Shown here piece after piece: positions 51,596-59,595 of a DNA stretch of 64,000 bases (the stretch's first letter is position 1; every line of letters begins with the position of its first letter). The DNA is from Paractinoplanes maris (GTDB taxonomy: Bacteria; Actinomycetota; Actinomycetes; Mycobacteriales; Micromonosporaceae), in the NCBI RefSeq assembly GCF_023544465.1, contig NZ_JALPVL010000017.1, positions 62,001-126,000 of the forward strand, given 5' to 3'. The notes beneath the pieces were generated by a model. That model was not told where the DNA came from and ran no database searches. It was given only the letters and a program-made list of their open reading frames with translations. The translations under genes were made by a program, and so were the position numbers.

Positions 51596-52180
51596 ATGCG
51601 GAAACTGATCTACGGCATGAACGTCACCCTGGACGGCTACATCGCCGCGACCGGCGACGACCTCGGCTGGAGCGGAGGTGACGGACCCGACTCGTCGCCG
51701 AGCGACGAAATGTTCCAGTGGTGGTACGAGCAGATGCGGGCGAGCGAACTGACCCTGTACGGGCGCAAACTGTGGGAGGCGATGAGCTCGCACTGGCCGA
51801 CCGCCGACCAACAGCCCGGCGCCGGCCCGGCGGAGATCGAGTACGCGCGCCTCTGGCGCGACATGCCCAAAGTCGTGTTCTCCTCGACGATCGACAAAGC
51901 CGGCTGGAACACGCGCCTGGTCACCGGCGACGCCGTTGCCGAGATCAGCCGGCTCAAGGCCGAGGACGGCGGCCCGATGGACATCTGCGGCGCCACACTG
52001 GCCGGGGCAGCCGTGCGGGCCGGGCTGATCGACGAATACGCCCTGGTCACCCACCCCGTCCTGGTGGGCGGCGGCACACCGTTCTTCACCGCCCTGGACA
52101 GCTGGGTCAACCTGAGACTGATCGAAACCCGGACCTTCCCCGGCGGCCTCGTGCTGACCCGATACGAGCCACGACGATGA
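51596..52180 (+). CDS. Dihydrofolate-reductase-like (RibD C-terminal) protein
   Basis: 194 residues from ATG 51596 after ACGGAGG. MRKLIYGMNVTLDGYIAATGDDLGWSG, ELTLYGRKLWEAM, KVVFSSTIDKAGWNTRLV, DICGATLAGAAVRAGLIDEYALVTHPVLVGGGTPFF are the hallmarks of the RibD_C/YyaP-like family. Probably a NADPH reductase of unknown substrate. It shares the family with the protein at 62817-63359. Confidence 0.88.
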   Translation: MRKLIYGMNVTLDGYIAATGDDLGWSGGDGPDSSPSDEMFQWWYEQMRASELTLYGRKLWEAMSSHWPTADQQPGAGPAEIEYARLWRDMPKVVFSSTIDKAGWNTRLVTGDAVAEISRLKAEDGGPMDICGATLAGAAVRAGLIDEYALVTHPVLVGGGTPFFTALDSWVNLRLIETRTFPGGLVLTRYEPRR

Positions 52181-52200
52181 GCGGCCCCAGCCACAGGTGA

Positions 52201-53190
52201 TCACAACGTCGGGGGCAGGCCCAGCCACGGTTTACCGGTGGCGTCGAAACCGGTGAGCTCGGCCACCTGCCCCTCGACGACGCGCAGCACCGCGATGGTG
52301 AACAACCGGTACGCCGAGTCATCCAGGCCGCGCAGGTACAGCGCGGCGGCCGGCATGCGGTTGACCGTCGTGACGAGACAACGCCAGTCGTCGAAACCGC
52401 GCTGGAAAAGCCCATGAGCGACCCAGCCGTCCACCGCGTCCTGGGCCGTGACCACCACGGTGCCCGGATCGGGAATCATCACGAAACGCAGATCATCGCG
52501 CAGCAGGCCCATCAGCCCGTCGATATCACTGCGCTCATGAGCATCGATATACGACCGCACCACGGCGCGCTCCTCGGCCGACAACTCCTGCGGGGCCGGG
52601 CTCCGCCAGTCGAGACGGCGGTCCGGCAACTGCCCCCGCATCGTCACCCGCGCCCGCTGCAGCGCGCTGGTCACCGACGCGACGCTCAACTCCAAGGCGT
52701 CAGCGGCCTTCGACGCCGGCCACCCCAGAACGTCACGCAGGATGAACACCGCCCGCTGCCGCGGCGGCAGATGCTGCACGGCCACGATGAACGCCAGCTC
52801 GATCGTCTCCCGCGACACCACCGACTCCTGCGGATCCTCCGGGAGCATCCGATCCGGGTACGGCTGCAGATACGGCACCTCCGAGCCCGCCACCGGCGTA
52901 CGGTCGTCGCGCTTCGCCAAGAAGTCGAGGCACACATTCGTCGCGATCCGATACAACCAGGTCCGCACAGCCGCGTGACCCTGGAACGACTCCCGCTTGT
53001 GCCACGCCCGCAGGAACGTCTCCTGCGTCATGTCCTGAGCGTCCTCGAAATTCGCGAGCATCCGGTAGCAATGCACCTGCAACTCACGCCGGTGACGCTC
53101 CGTCAGCGCCGAGAACCGCGCCGGATCACCCGACCGGACCGCCGCGACAAACGTGTCCTGATCGGCACCCGACAACCCGGCATCCGTCAC
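52201..53190 (-). CDS. ECF sigma factor with C-terminal SnoaL-like domain (SigG/SigJ type)
   Basis: 329 residues. Region 2: RELQVHCYRMLANFEDAQDMTQETFLRAWHKRESF and VRTWLYRIATNVCLDFLAKR. Region 4: LPPRQRAVFILRDVLGWPASKAADALELSVASVTSALQRARVTMR. The C-terminal about 120 residues (AVVRSYIDAHERSDIDGLMGLLRDDLRFVMIP ... DSAYRLFTIAVLRVVEGQV) form a SnoaL/NTF2-like domain that probably regulates the sigma part. The DUF6204-like gene ends three bases before its stop region... it follows that gene on the same strand. Confidence 0.9.
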   Translation of the reverse strand: MTDAGLSGADQDTFVAAVRSGDPARFSALTERHRRELQVHCYRMLANFEDAQDMTQETFLRAWHKRESFQGHAAVRTWLYRIATNVCLDFLAKRDDRTPVAGSEVPYLQPYPDRMLPEDPQESVVSRETIELAFIVAVQHLPPRQRAVFILRDVLGWPASKAADALELSVASVTSALQRARVTMRGQLPDRRLDWRSPAPQELSAEERAVVRSYIDAHERSDIDGLMGLLRDDLRFVMIPDPGTVVVTAQDAVDGWVAHGLFQRGFDDWRCLVTTVNRMPAAALYLRGLDDSAYRLFTIAVLRVVEGQVAELTGFDATGKPWLGLPPTL

Positions 53191-53192
53191 GC

Positions 53193-53543
53193 TCAGCCCC
53201 GGGACGCCTCACGACGGCCCCGCTTACCCAACGGCACCTCGGCCATGTCCACAGCCTGCGTCGTCACCGACTTGAACGCATAACCGTGCCCGGCCAACCA
53301 CGCCTCCGCCTTGGCCTGCGCCCGCACCGCCGCCGCCGGCACCTCCTCGGCCCCGGCCACCTCCTCGGCGAACCGGAACGTGAAGAACGGCCGCGCCGGC
53401 ACGTCGTACGCCAGATACCCCTCCGACGTGTACCGCGTATTCATGAAACTGTGCTCCGCGGCCGCCGCCTCGAGCTCAGCCACCTGCGCCGCACTCAACC
53501 CATCAAAACTGCCACGCACGGTCACCCGCACAGTCCGGCCCAT
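53193..53543 (-). CDS. DUF6204-like small protein
   Basis: 116 residues from ATG 53543. MGRTVRVTVRGSFDGLSAAQVAELEA, HSFMNTRYTSEGYLAYDVPARPFFTFRF, and the C-terminal WLAGHGYAFKSVTTQAVDMAEVPLGKRGRRE are close to what I recall of the DUF6204 group; function unknown. It is immediately upstream of the sigma gene (stop to start gap of two bases), so the two are probably co-transcribed. Confidence 0.75.
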   Translation of the reverse strand: MGRTVRVTVRGSFDGLSAAQVAELEAAAAEHSFMNTRYTSEGYLAYDVPARPFFTFRFAEEVAGAEEVPAAAVRAQAKAEAWLAGHGYAFKSVTTQAVDMAEVPLGKRGRREASRG

Positions 53544-53619
53544 GAAACCCACACCCTCCGACGACCAACACCAGCGGTCCAGTATCAGCCGAGCCACCAC
53601 AGCCGCGAAACCGGATTAC

Positions 53620-54141
53620 TCAAGGCCACCCGACCTCATCCAGAAACTCCTCGATGGCCACCACGATCCGCGCCAGCACCGCGATCGTGTCAATCAACGG
53701 CCCCGGTACGTACATCCCGTGATCCGCCGCGGGCACCTCCACCACATAGGGCGACACCCGCAGCGCCAAAGGACCGTCCCACGCCTGGTCAGCCGTGCCC
53801 CCGACCAGCAGGAAAGGAGCCGTCGCCCGCCTCAACGCGGACACCACCCCCGGCTCGGTCAGCAACGGGGTCAACCACACCGCCGGCAGACTGCGCTCAC
53901 ACGCCAGCCCCGCCGCCAGACTCCCCAACGACTTACCGATCAGCAACGGCTGCCCGGGCAGACCCGCCAGCACCGGCTCGATCTGACCGCGCACCCAGCC
54001 CTCGCTCAGACCCGGCGGCTCTTCCGTCCACTCGTGCCGACGCACCGCGGCGCCACGCTTCTCGGCGACATCACCGGCATACATCGGCAAGGGAGCACCG
54101 GGCCCGAACCTGCGTCCAGGAACAACCACCGCATCGGCCAT
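53620..54141 (-). CDS. Small alpha/beta hydrolase
   Basis: 173 residues, shorter than most of the superfamily. Nucleophile elbow LLIGKSLGSLAAG (GxSxG), acid in LVGGTADQAWD, His in PAADHGMYVPG. No signal peptide. It starts with VVVPGRRFGPGAPLPMYAGDVAEKRGAAVRRHEW, a typical short lid-less fold. It is part of a minus-strand run with the unknown gene at 54150 (8-base gap). Substrate unknown. Confidence 0.82.
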   Translation of the reverse strand: MADAVVVPGRRFGPGAPLPMYAGDVAEKRGAAVRRHEWTEEPPGLSEGWVRGQIEPVLAGLPGQPLLIGKSLGSLAAGLACERSLPAVWLTPLLTEPGVVSALRRATAPFLLVGGTADQAWDGPLALRVSPYVVEVPAADHGMYVPGPLIDTIAVLARIVVAIEEFLDEVGWP

Positions 54142-54149
54142 GCCTCACG

Positions 54150-54695
54150 CTAGCCGGGCCGGAACCGGAACGCGATGCCCCGTGGATCACCAACCTCGAC
54201 CAGACCCGCCGTCTCGGTGAAATCGGCCAGCCGGGCCAGCGCCGCGGCCCCGGTCGACACCCCACCGAGCTGCACCGTGATGCCACCGAACGACAGCCAC
54301 GAGTCGACCGCGATCTCCTCCGGCCCCAGACCGTCGATGTCACCGGACACCGCGGCGACGACCCGGATCCGGTCAGCCCGCTGCTCGGCCACCCGCACCG
54401 CCACCCGGTCATAACGGTGATGAGCCCGGAAATACACGCTCGCCTCGGCCGGCTCGGCGAACGACCCGCACGACACCTCGAGCCCGGCCATCGACCGCCG
54501 ATCAGCCACCACCCACGGCAACCAGTCCAGATCGAGCGCGACCGGCTCACCGTCGACCGGCGCCAACGGAACCGAACAGGTCCACGTCAACGCCGGGGCC
54601 AGCCCGACCACCGGGTTGTCGAACAGCAGACCCGACCACTCGCCACCCTCGACGGCGATCAGTGCCCGGGCCTCCAGCCCGCCCTTGTCAGCCAC
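54150..54695 (-). CDS. Conserved hypothetical protein
   Basis: 181 residues from GTG 54695 (VADKGGLEARALIAVEGGEWSG). A longer frame upstream is Cys/Arg-rich and looks non-coding. Beta-rich sequence ALTWTCSVPLAPVDGEPVALDLDWLPWVVADRRSM, FRAHHRYDRVAVRVAEQRADRIRVVAAVSGDIDG, and a C-terminal IAVDSWLSFGGITVQLGG. No family recognised. It probably shares a transcript with the hydrolase after it. The 188 bases 54696-54883 hold no recognised feature. Confidence 0.65.
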   Translation of the reverse strand: MADKGGLEARALIAVEGGEWSGLLFDNPVVGLAPALTWTCSVPLAPVDGEPVALDLDWLPWVVADRRSMAGLEVSCGSFAEPAEASVYFRAHHRYDRVAVRVAEQRADRIRVVAAVSGDIDGLGPEEIAVDSWLSFGGITVQLGGVSTGAAALARLADFTETAGLVEVGDPRGIAFRFRPG

Positions 54696-54883
54696 CCGCG
54701 GGAGTTTGCCACAACCTCCCGGCACTTTCCGGCACCGCCAGCGGACCCGGCTCAGCATGTCCCGCCAGGGTGGACAGCCGGCCGTGTCATCCGCCGGCCA
54801 AGCTGAATGGTTGTGGCCGGAGTTGGGAGCGGCCCGAAGGGTCGCTTCTCGTATGTGCTGGTGATCTCTGCGCGTAAGCCGTC

Positions 54884-55534
54884 CTAGGATGATAGGAATG
54901 ACAGCGAGGACACCGTACGCAGGGGTTTCAGGCCGGGCGGCAGGTCCCGGCCGTCGCGGTTGACGAAGATCGCGGGAATGCCCAGAGCGGCGGCCCCGGC
55001 GAGGTCGGAGACCGGCGAGTCACCGATGTGGACGACGTCGGCCGGGGACAGACCGAGCCGGCGCAGGGCCATCCGGAAGGGCTCCGGCCGGGGCTTGTAG
55101 GCCCGGGCGTCCTCGCTGGTGACCACCTGCTCCACCGCGACGCCGTGCCGGGCCAGGATCGCGCCGAGATGCTCGCTGTCCGCGTCGGACACCAGGCACA
55201 CCGGCACGTCCAGGGACGCCAGGAACGGTGCCGCGTCCGGGAACAGCGGCGGTGCCGGATCCACCGCGGCCCGGCACAGCTCGCGCGCGTCGACCCGTAC
55301 GCCGAAGAAGTCAGCCGTCTCGGCGAGACTGGCGGCGTTCAGGTCGGCCAGGGTGCGGAAGCCATCGCCGTGCGCGGTGTCGGCCATCGCCCACAGCCGG
55401 GCCTCCCAATCCCGGACGACCTCGGCCGGCACCACCCCGGCCCGGGCCGCCACGTCGGCGGCGATCGCGGCGGCGCCCGCGCCGTCGTCCTGGACGAGGG
55501 TGCCGAAGACATCCAACAAGATCGCTCTGACCAC
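54884..55534 (-). CDS. HAD-superfamily hydrolase
   Basis: 216 residues from GTG 55534 (VVRAILLDVFGTLV). Motif I LLDVFGTLV carries the nucleophile Asp; the usual second Asp of DxD is Phe-Gly here (DVFGT, as in 2-haloacid dehalogenase-like HADs). Motif II VCLVSDADSEH, motif III with Lys (DARAYKPRPEPFRMAL), motif IV VVHIGDSPVSDLAGA. It is divergent from the thioesterase with only 23 bases between the start codons. Substrate unknown. Confidence 0.88.
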   Translation of the reverse strand: MVRAILLDVFGTLVQDDGAGAAAIAADVAARAGVVPAEVVRDWEARLWAMADTAHGDGFRTLADLNAASLAETADFFGVRVDARELCRAAVDPAPPLFPDAAPFLASLDVPVCLVSDADSEHLGAILARHGVAVEQVVTSEDARAYKPRPEPFRMALRRLGLSPADVVHIGDSPVSDLAGAAALGIPAIFVNRDGRDLPPGLKPLRTVSSLSFLSS

Positions 55535-55557
55535 CGTCCGATCGTAGAGTGAGGAGC

Positions 55558-56340
55558 ATGAAGAGCTTCCGCGAGGCGACCGCCGTCGACCAGGACCGGC
55601 AAGCCGACCTGGACCCGCAGTGGGCGGTCGGCGACAAGCTGCACGGCGGCTACCTGATGGCCGTCCTCGGGCGCGCGGTGGCGGCCACGGCCCCGCTCCC
55701 CCACCTCGTCGCCATGACCACGACGTTCCTGCGCCCACCCGCGCCGGGGGCGGCCCGGGTCGAGGTCGAGGCGCTCCGCGAGGGCCGGACGGCGGGACAA
55801 TACCGCGCCCGGCTGATGCAGGACGGCACCCCGTGCGCCGAGGCGCTGGTCACCCAGGGCACGCTCGACGCCTCCGCGCCCTGGTGGGCCCGGGCCAAGC
55901 CCCCCGCGCTGCCGGCCGAGGAGGACTGCCTGCTGCTGCCCTCGAACCAGCCGGGGTCGCCCTTCACCGTGCACCTGCTCGACGTGGTGGAGCACCGGCT
56001 CGACCCGGCCTGCCTGGGCTTCGCCGCGGGACAGCCGTCCCAGGACGGACGGGTGGCGGGCTACCTGAGGCTGGCCGACGGCGCCGACTGGGACCCGCTG
56101 AGCCTGCTGATCGCCACCGACCCGGCGCCCCCGGTGTCGCTCACGCTGGGAGTCACCGGCTGGGCGCCGACGCTCAGCCTGACCGCGTACGTCCGGCGGC
56201 TGCCCGCACCGGGCCCGGTGCGCGTGGTCATGCACTCCAACGAGATCACCTCCGGCCGGATGGACGAGGTCGTCGAGGTCTGGGACGCCGCCGACAACCT
56301 GGTGGCCCAGGCCACCCAGCTGGCCGCGGTGCGCGTCTGA
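55558..56340 (+). CDS. TesB-like acyl-CoA thioesterase family protein
   Basis: 260 residues. Double hotdog pattern: QWAVGDKLHGGYLMAVLGRAVAAT (hotdog helix), HLVAMTTTFLRPPAPGAARVEVEALREGRTAGQYRARLMQDG, second half DWDPLSLLIATDPAPPVSLTLGVTGWAPTLSLTAYVRRLP and VVEVWDAADNLVAQATQLAAVR. The AGGAG lies only one base before ATG 55558; GTG 55549 upstream is possible. Probably hydrolyses medium-chain acyl-CoA, substrate unverified. Confidence 0.85.
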   Translation: MKSFREATAVDQDRQADLDPQWAVGDKLHGGYLMAVLGRAVAATAPLPHLVAMTTTFLRPPAPGAARVEVEALREGRTAGQYRARLMQDGTPCAEALVTQGTLDASAPWWARAKPPALPAEEDCLLLPSNQPGSPFTVHLLDVVEHRLDPACLGFAAGQPSQDGRVAGYLRLADGADWDPLSLLIATDPAPPVSLTLGVTGWAPTLSLTAYVRRLPAPGPVRVVMHSNEITSGRMDEVVEVWDAADNLVAQATQLAAVRV

Positions 56341-56411
56341 CGGACAGTCGGATGTCGGCGGCCGGTCATGATCCGACAGCTCGGGACCGGCCGCACGCGT
56401 ACGGTCCCGGC

Positions 56412-57137
56412 ATGGTTGCCCCACCGGAACCGCCGGTCGAGCCCGGACTCCCGACCGGCGACAAGCATGATTCCTCCCCTCGACCCGGGCTTCTCGGCCG
56501 CGCCGAACGGCTGCTCGGTGCCACCGCCGTCCTCGGCGCGGCGATCTACGCGCTCATCAACGTTCTGTACGTCGAGTTCTACGACGACTTCGGCGTCCGG
56601 CCCGAGGAGGTCGGCTGGGACAGGTTGACGATGCTGAGCCGGACGGCCTGGGTGGCACTCGCCGTCCTCATCGTCACGGTCGCCTTCCTGCTCGTCCGAG
56701 CCGTTCTCGGAGACCGTCTCCAAGCAGTACGGCCGGCGGCCGTCGCCGGTCACCCGATCTTCGCCTGGTTCGCGATCGCGTTGCTGGTCCTGCTCGCCGG
56801 TTACTGGTATCTGACCCTGAAGATGGAGCGGGAAGCGGATCGGGTCGGGCGGGGTGAGACAGTCAACGGGATCGGCCTCATCGTCCCGTTCATCGACGTG
56901 CGGGCCTACCGGGCCGAGGTCACCTGGCTCGGTGAGGCGGCGACGATGCCTTCGACCTTGAACTCACCCCATCTCACCTACCTGGGTCGCGGGCGCGATA
57001 CCGCCGTACTCGTCGCCTGCGGAACCACGACGGTCATCGTGCCGGCCGACCAGGTGGTCATCAGCATCAAGAACCGGGGCCACTCCCGGGTCGACCGCGA
57101 GGCACAGCAGCAGGAGTTCGCCCGCCTCTGCCCGTGA
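56412..57137 (+). CDS. Membrane protein of unknown function
   Basis: 241 residues from ATG 56412. Three membrane helices: LLGATAVLGAAIYALINVLYV (about 34-54), VALAVLIVTVAFLLVRAVL, IFAWFAIALLVLLAGYWYLTL. A soluble C-terminal domain follows (VNGIGLIVPFIDVRAYRAEVTWLG ... HLTYLGRGRDTAVLVACGTTTVIVPADQVVISI). The motif YVEFYDDFGVRPEEVGWDR is conserved in similar proteins I recall from actinobacteria, but no function is known. It overlaps the convergent GT87 gene by 71 bases. Confidence 0.72.
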   Translation: MVAPPEPPVEPGLPTGDKHDSSPRPGLLGRAERLLGATAVLGAAIYALINVLYVEFYDDFGVRPEEVGWDRLTMLSRTAWVALAVLIVTVAFLLVRAVLGDRLQAVRPAAVAGHPIFAWFAIALLVLLAGYWYLTLKMEREADRVGRGETVNGIGLIVPFIDVRAYRAEVTWLGEAATMPSTLNSPHLTYLGRGRDTAVLVACGTTTVIVPADQVVISIKNRGHSRVDREAQQQEFARLCP

Positions 57138-58353
57138 GGCGGGCGGAGACGGCGGGCGATCCGCTCAGCCGGGCATCGGGTAGAACCGGCGGAACACGGA
57201 GTGTCACCACCGCCCAGACGCAGAGGGCCAGCGCGGCGACGAGGTAGGCGTTGCCGGGAACGTGCTCGATCAGGCCCCAGCTGTACTCGCGGCTCTGACC
57301 CCACGGTGGCCACACGAACGGGCGGGCCACAAACACCGCGGCCCACACGATGCTTGCCCATCGGCTGTACGCCCACAACGCCAGCCCGATCGGCACGGCC
57401 CACACCCAGTGGTGGGACCACGAGACCGGCGAGGCGAGCAGCATGGCCAACGCGGCGAGGCCGGTGCCGAGTACCCGGTCGCCGCGGCGCCACCACATCG
57501 CGCCGACGACCAGGACCGCGAGGGCGAGCGGCCCGGCGACCGCGAGCCACAGCAGAGTCGGCGGCGGACCGTCCAGCAGGCGGGTGAGCGCCCCGAACAC
57601 CGACTGATTGTGGGCCAGTTCCGGAGGACCGACGCGCCCCGCCGCGATGAGGTTCTCCGTCCAGTACGCCTTGGCCGAGCTCGGGATGACCGCGAACCCG
57701 ACCGCGATGGTGCCGGCGAAGGCCAGCAGCGCCCGCCCCGCTGGTGCCCGACGACCGACCAGCACCAGGAACACGACGAACACGAGCGGGGTCAGTTTCA
57801 CCCCGGCGGCGATACCCACGAGCACGCCCGACCAGCGCCGTTCCGGATGGACCAGATCGAACAGCACGGCCAGCATCAGCAGCAGGTTGATCTGGCCGAA
57901 GGTGAGGTTCTGCCACACCGGTTCCAGAGCGAGCGCACCAAGGGTGAGCAGTGCGAGCAGCCACCCTTCAACGGGACGGCCGAGCGTGCGCGTCACCAGC
58001 AGGACGACCCCGGCCAGCGCGCCGACCGAGGCCGCGGTCCACAACGCCGTAGCAAGCCAGAACGGCAGCGGCTCCAGCGGCACCATGGCCACCGCCGCGA
58101 ACGGCGGATAGGTGAATCGCAGCGCTGTCGCCGGGTCACGGGACCCGTAGAGCGGCAGACCGTCCAGAATCAGCCGGCCCCCGTACTGGTAAACGGAAAG
58201 ATCGACGAATTCCCCATGGACGCTCAGCTTGGCGGGTACCTCGGCCCAGGACACCGCACCGGCCACGGCCGCGGCGACGACGATCACGGCCAGGACGGGA
58301 CCGAGCCTTCGCAGCGCCGGCCGCGCGGTCGCCGTCCTGAGGAACATCATCAT
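57067..58353 (-). CDS. GT87-family (DUF2029) polyprenol-phosphate mannosyltransferase-like membrane protein
   Basis: 428 residues with about ten membrane helices. The GT-C acidic motif lies in the first loop (VHGEFVDLSVYQYGGRLIL), followed by RFTYPPFAAVAMVPL, QNLTFGQINLLLMLAVLFDL, GVLVGIAAGVKLTPLVFVVFLVLVG and LLASPVSWSHHWVWAVPIGLAL. These are classical features of PimE-like alpha-1,2-mannosyltransferases. It would use polyprenyl-phosphate mannose at the outer face. Acceptor unknown; lipomannan or similar glycolipid is a guess. Confidence 0.88.
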   Translation of the reverse strand: MMMFLRTATARPALRRLGPVLAVIVVAAAVAGAVSWAEVPAKLSVHGEFVDLSVYQYGGRLILDGLPLYGSRDPATALRFTYPPFAAVAMVPLEPLPFWLATALWTAASVGALAGVVLLVTRTLGRPVEGWLLALLTLGALALEPVWQNLTFGQINLLLMLAVLFDLVHPERRWSGVLVGIAAGVKLTPLVFVVFLVLVGRRAPAGRALLAFAGTIAVGFAVIPSSAKAYWTENLIAAGRVGPPELAHNQSVFGALTRLLDGPPPTLLWLAVAGPLALAVLVVGAMWWRRGDRVLGTGLAALAMLLASPVSWSHHWVWAVPIGLALWAYSRWASIVWAAVFVARPFVWPPWGQSREYSWGLIEHVPGNAYLVAALALCVWAVVTLRVPPVLPDARLSGSPAVSARLTGRGGRTPAAVPRGRPGSGPGS

Positions 58354-58517
58354 CGAACTTTAGTGGGCGCTACCGTTCCACCGGTCGACCGGTGGCCGTC
58401 GCTGTGCGGGGGCGGGTGGCCCGGTAGTTTCGACGCCCGGGGACAGGGTCGAGCACCGTCGGGAGGCCGCCGATTTCTGGCGAGGAGCAGCAGGTTCTTC
58501 AGGACGTCGCGGCGCTG

Positions 58518-59132
58518 GTGCCTTCGGGGGCGGCCCGGGTGGCGGTCGACGGGGTGGACGGGGTTGGCAAGACCACCTTCGCGGGGCGGCTCGCGGCGGC
58601 GCTGCGCGGGCGGGGGCGTGAGGTTGTGCGGGTGTCGGCGGACGACTTCCACCGCCCCCGGGCCGAGCGGCACCGGCGGGGGCGGGAGTCGGCGGACGGG
58701 TTCTGGCTCGACAGCTACGACTACCCCGTTCTGGTACGCGACGTCTTGCGGCCGCTGGGACCCGGTGGGGATCGCCGCTTCCGGCGGCGGGCCCACGACC
58801 TGCGTACGGATGTGGTCCAGGACCTGGTCTGGGAGACCGCGCCACCGGACGCCGTGCTGATCGTGGACGGGCTCTTTCTGCAGCGCGACGAGGTGCGCGC
58901 GTTCTGGGAGCTCACGATCTTCCTGGACGCGCCGTTCGAGGTGACCGTGCCCCGGATGGCAGCCCGGGACGGGTCACCCCCGGACCCGGCCCATCCGAGC
59001 CTGGCCCGCTACGTCGGGGGGCAGCGACTCTACTTCGCGGCGTGTCACCCGCGGGACCGCGCCGACGTGCTGATCGACCATGCGGATCTGAGCGCGCCGA
59101 GAATTGTCCGGGCCGGACGTCGAAATCCGTAG
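58518..59132 (+). CDS. Uridine-kinase-like P-loop kinase
   Basis: 204 residues from GTG 58518. Walker A VAVDGVDGVGKTTFAG, VRVSADDFHRPRAERHRRG (substrate-binding DDF), LIVDGLFLQRDEVRAFWELTIFLDAPFEVTVPRMAARDG and the lid/end RYVGGQRLYFAACHP. A GGGAGG lies six bases before an in-frame ATT at 58473, giving ISGEEQQVLQDVAALVPSG in front of the GTG start. The real N-terminus may therefore be an ATT start at 58473. Nucleoside or sugar kinase; substrate not known. Confidence 0.82.
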   Translation: MPSGAARVAVDGVDGVGKTTFAGRLAAALRGRGREVVRVSADDFHRPRAERHRRGRESADGFWLDSYDYPVLVRDVLRPLGPGGDRRFRRRAHDLRTDVVQDLVWETAPPDAVLIVDGLFLQRDEVRAFWELTIFLDAPFEVTVPRMAARDGSPPDPAHPSLARYVGGQRLYFAACHPRDRADVLIDHADLSAPRIVRAGRRNP

Positions 59133-59181
59133 GGCGGTGGCGTCCTGAGGGTGTCAGCGAGAACAAGAACGGGAGACTGCC

Positions 59182-59595
59182 ATGCCGAAGTACCTGTTGA
59201 TCGTCGACCACCGGCCGGGCGACGTGGACACGCCGATGGACGAGTGGAAGCCGGACGACGTCAAGGCGCACATGGACTACTACGGGGCCCTGCGGCAGGA
59301 GCTGCTCGACAGCGGTGAGCTGGTCGACCAGCACGCGCTGACCGGGCCCGAGTTCGCCAAGGAGGTCACCAGCGACGGCGGCCCGCCGGTCGTCACCGAC
59401 GGCGTGTTCCCGGAGTCCAAGGAGTTCCTGGCCGGCTTCCAGATCGTCGAGGTGGCCACCGAGCAGCGCGCCTTCGAGATCGCCGCCCGCGTGTCGGCGG
59501 TGCCGGGGCCGGGCGGGGTGCCGCTGCGTCAGCCCATCGGCGTACGCCGGGTGATGGAGGCCGCCGACTTCGAGGCGCTGCCGGCCGAGCGGTGA
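59182..59595 (+). CDS. DGPF/YCII-domain protein, second ECF42 partner
   Basis: 137 residues. MPKYLLIVDHRPGDVDTPMDEWKPDDVKAHMDYYGALRQELLDSGELVD and VVTDGVFPESKEFLAGFQIVEVATEQRAFEIAARVSAVPGPGG; the DGPF motif reads DGVF here. The stop overlaps the next sigma gene start (GTGA at 59592-59595), mirroring the DGPF-sigma coupling of the 49.8-51.4 kb module, here on the plus strand. GGGAGACTGCC lies before the ATG. Confidence 0.88.
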   Translation: MPKYLLIVDHRPGDVDTPMDEWKPDDVKAHMDYYGALRQELLDSGELVDQHALTGPEFAKEVTSDGGPPVVTDGVFPESKEFLAGFQIVEVATEQRAFEIAARVSAVPGPGGVPLRQPIGVRRVMEAADFEALPAER

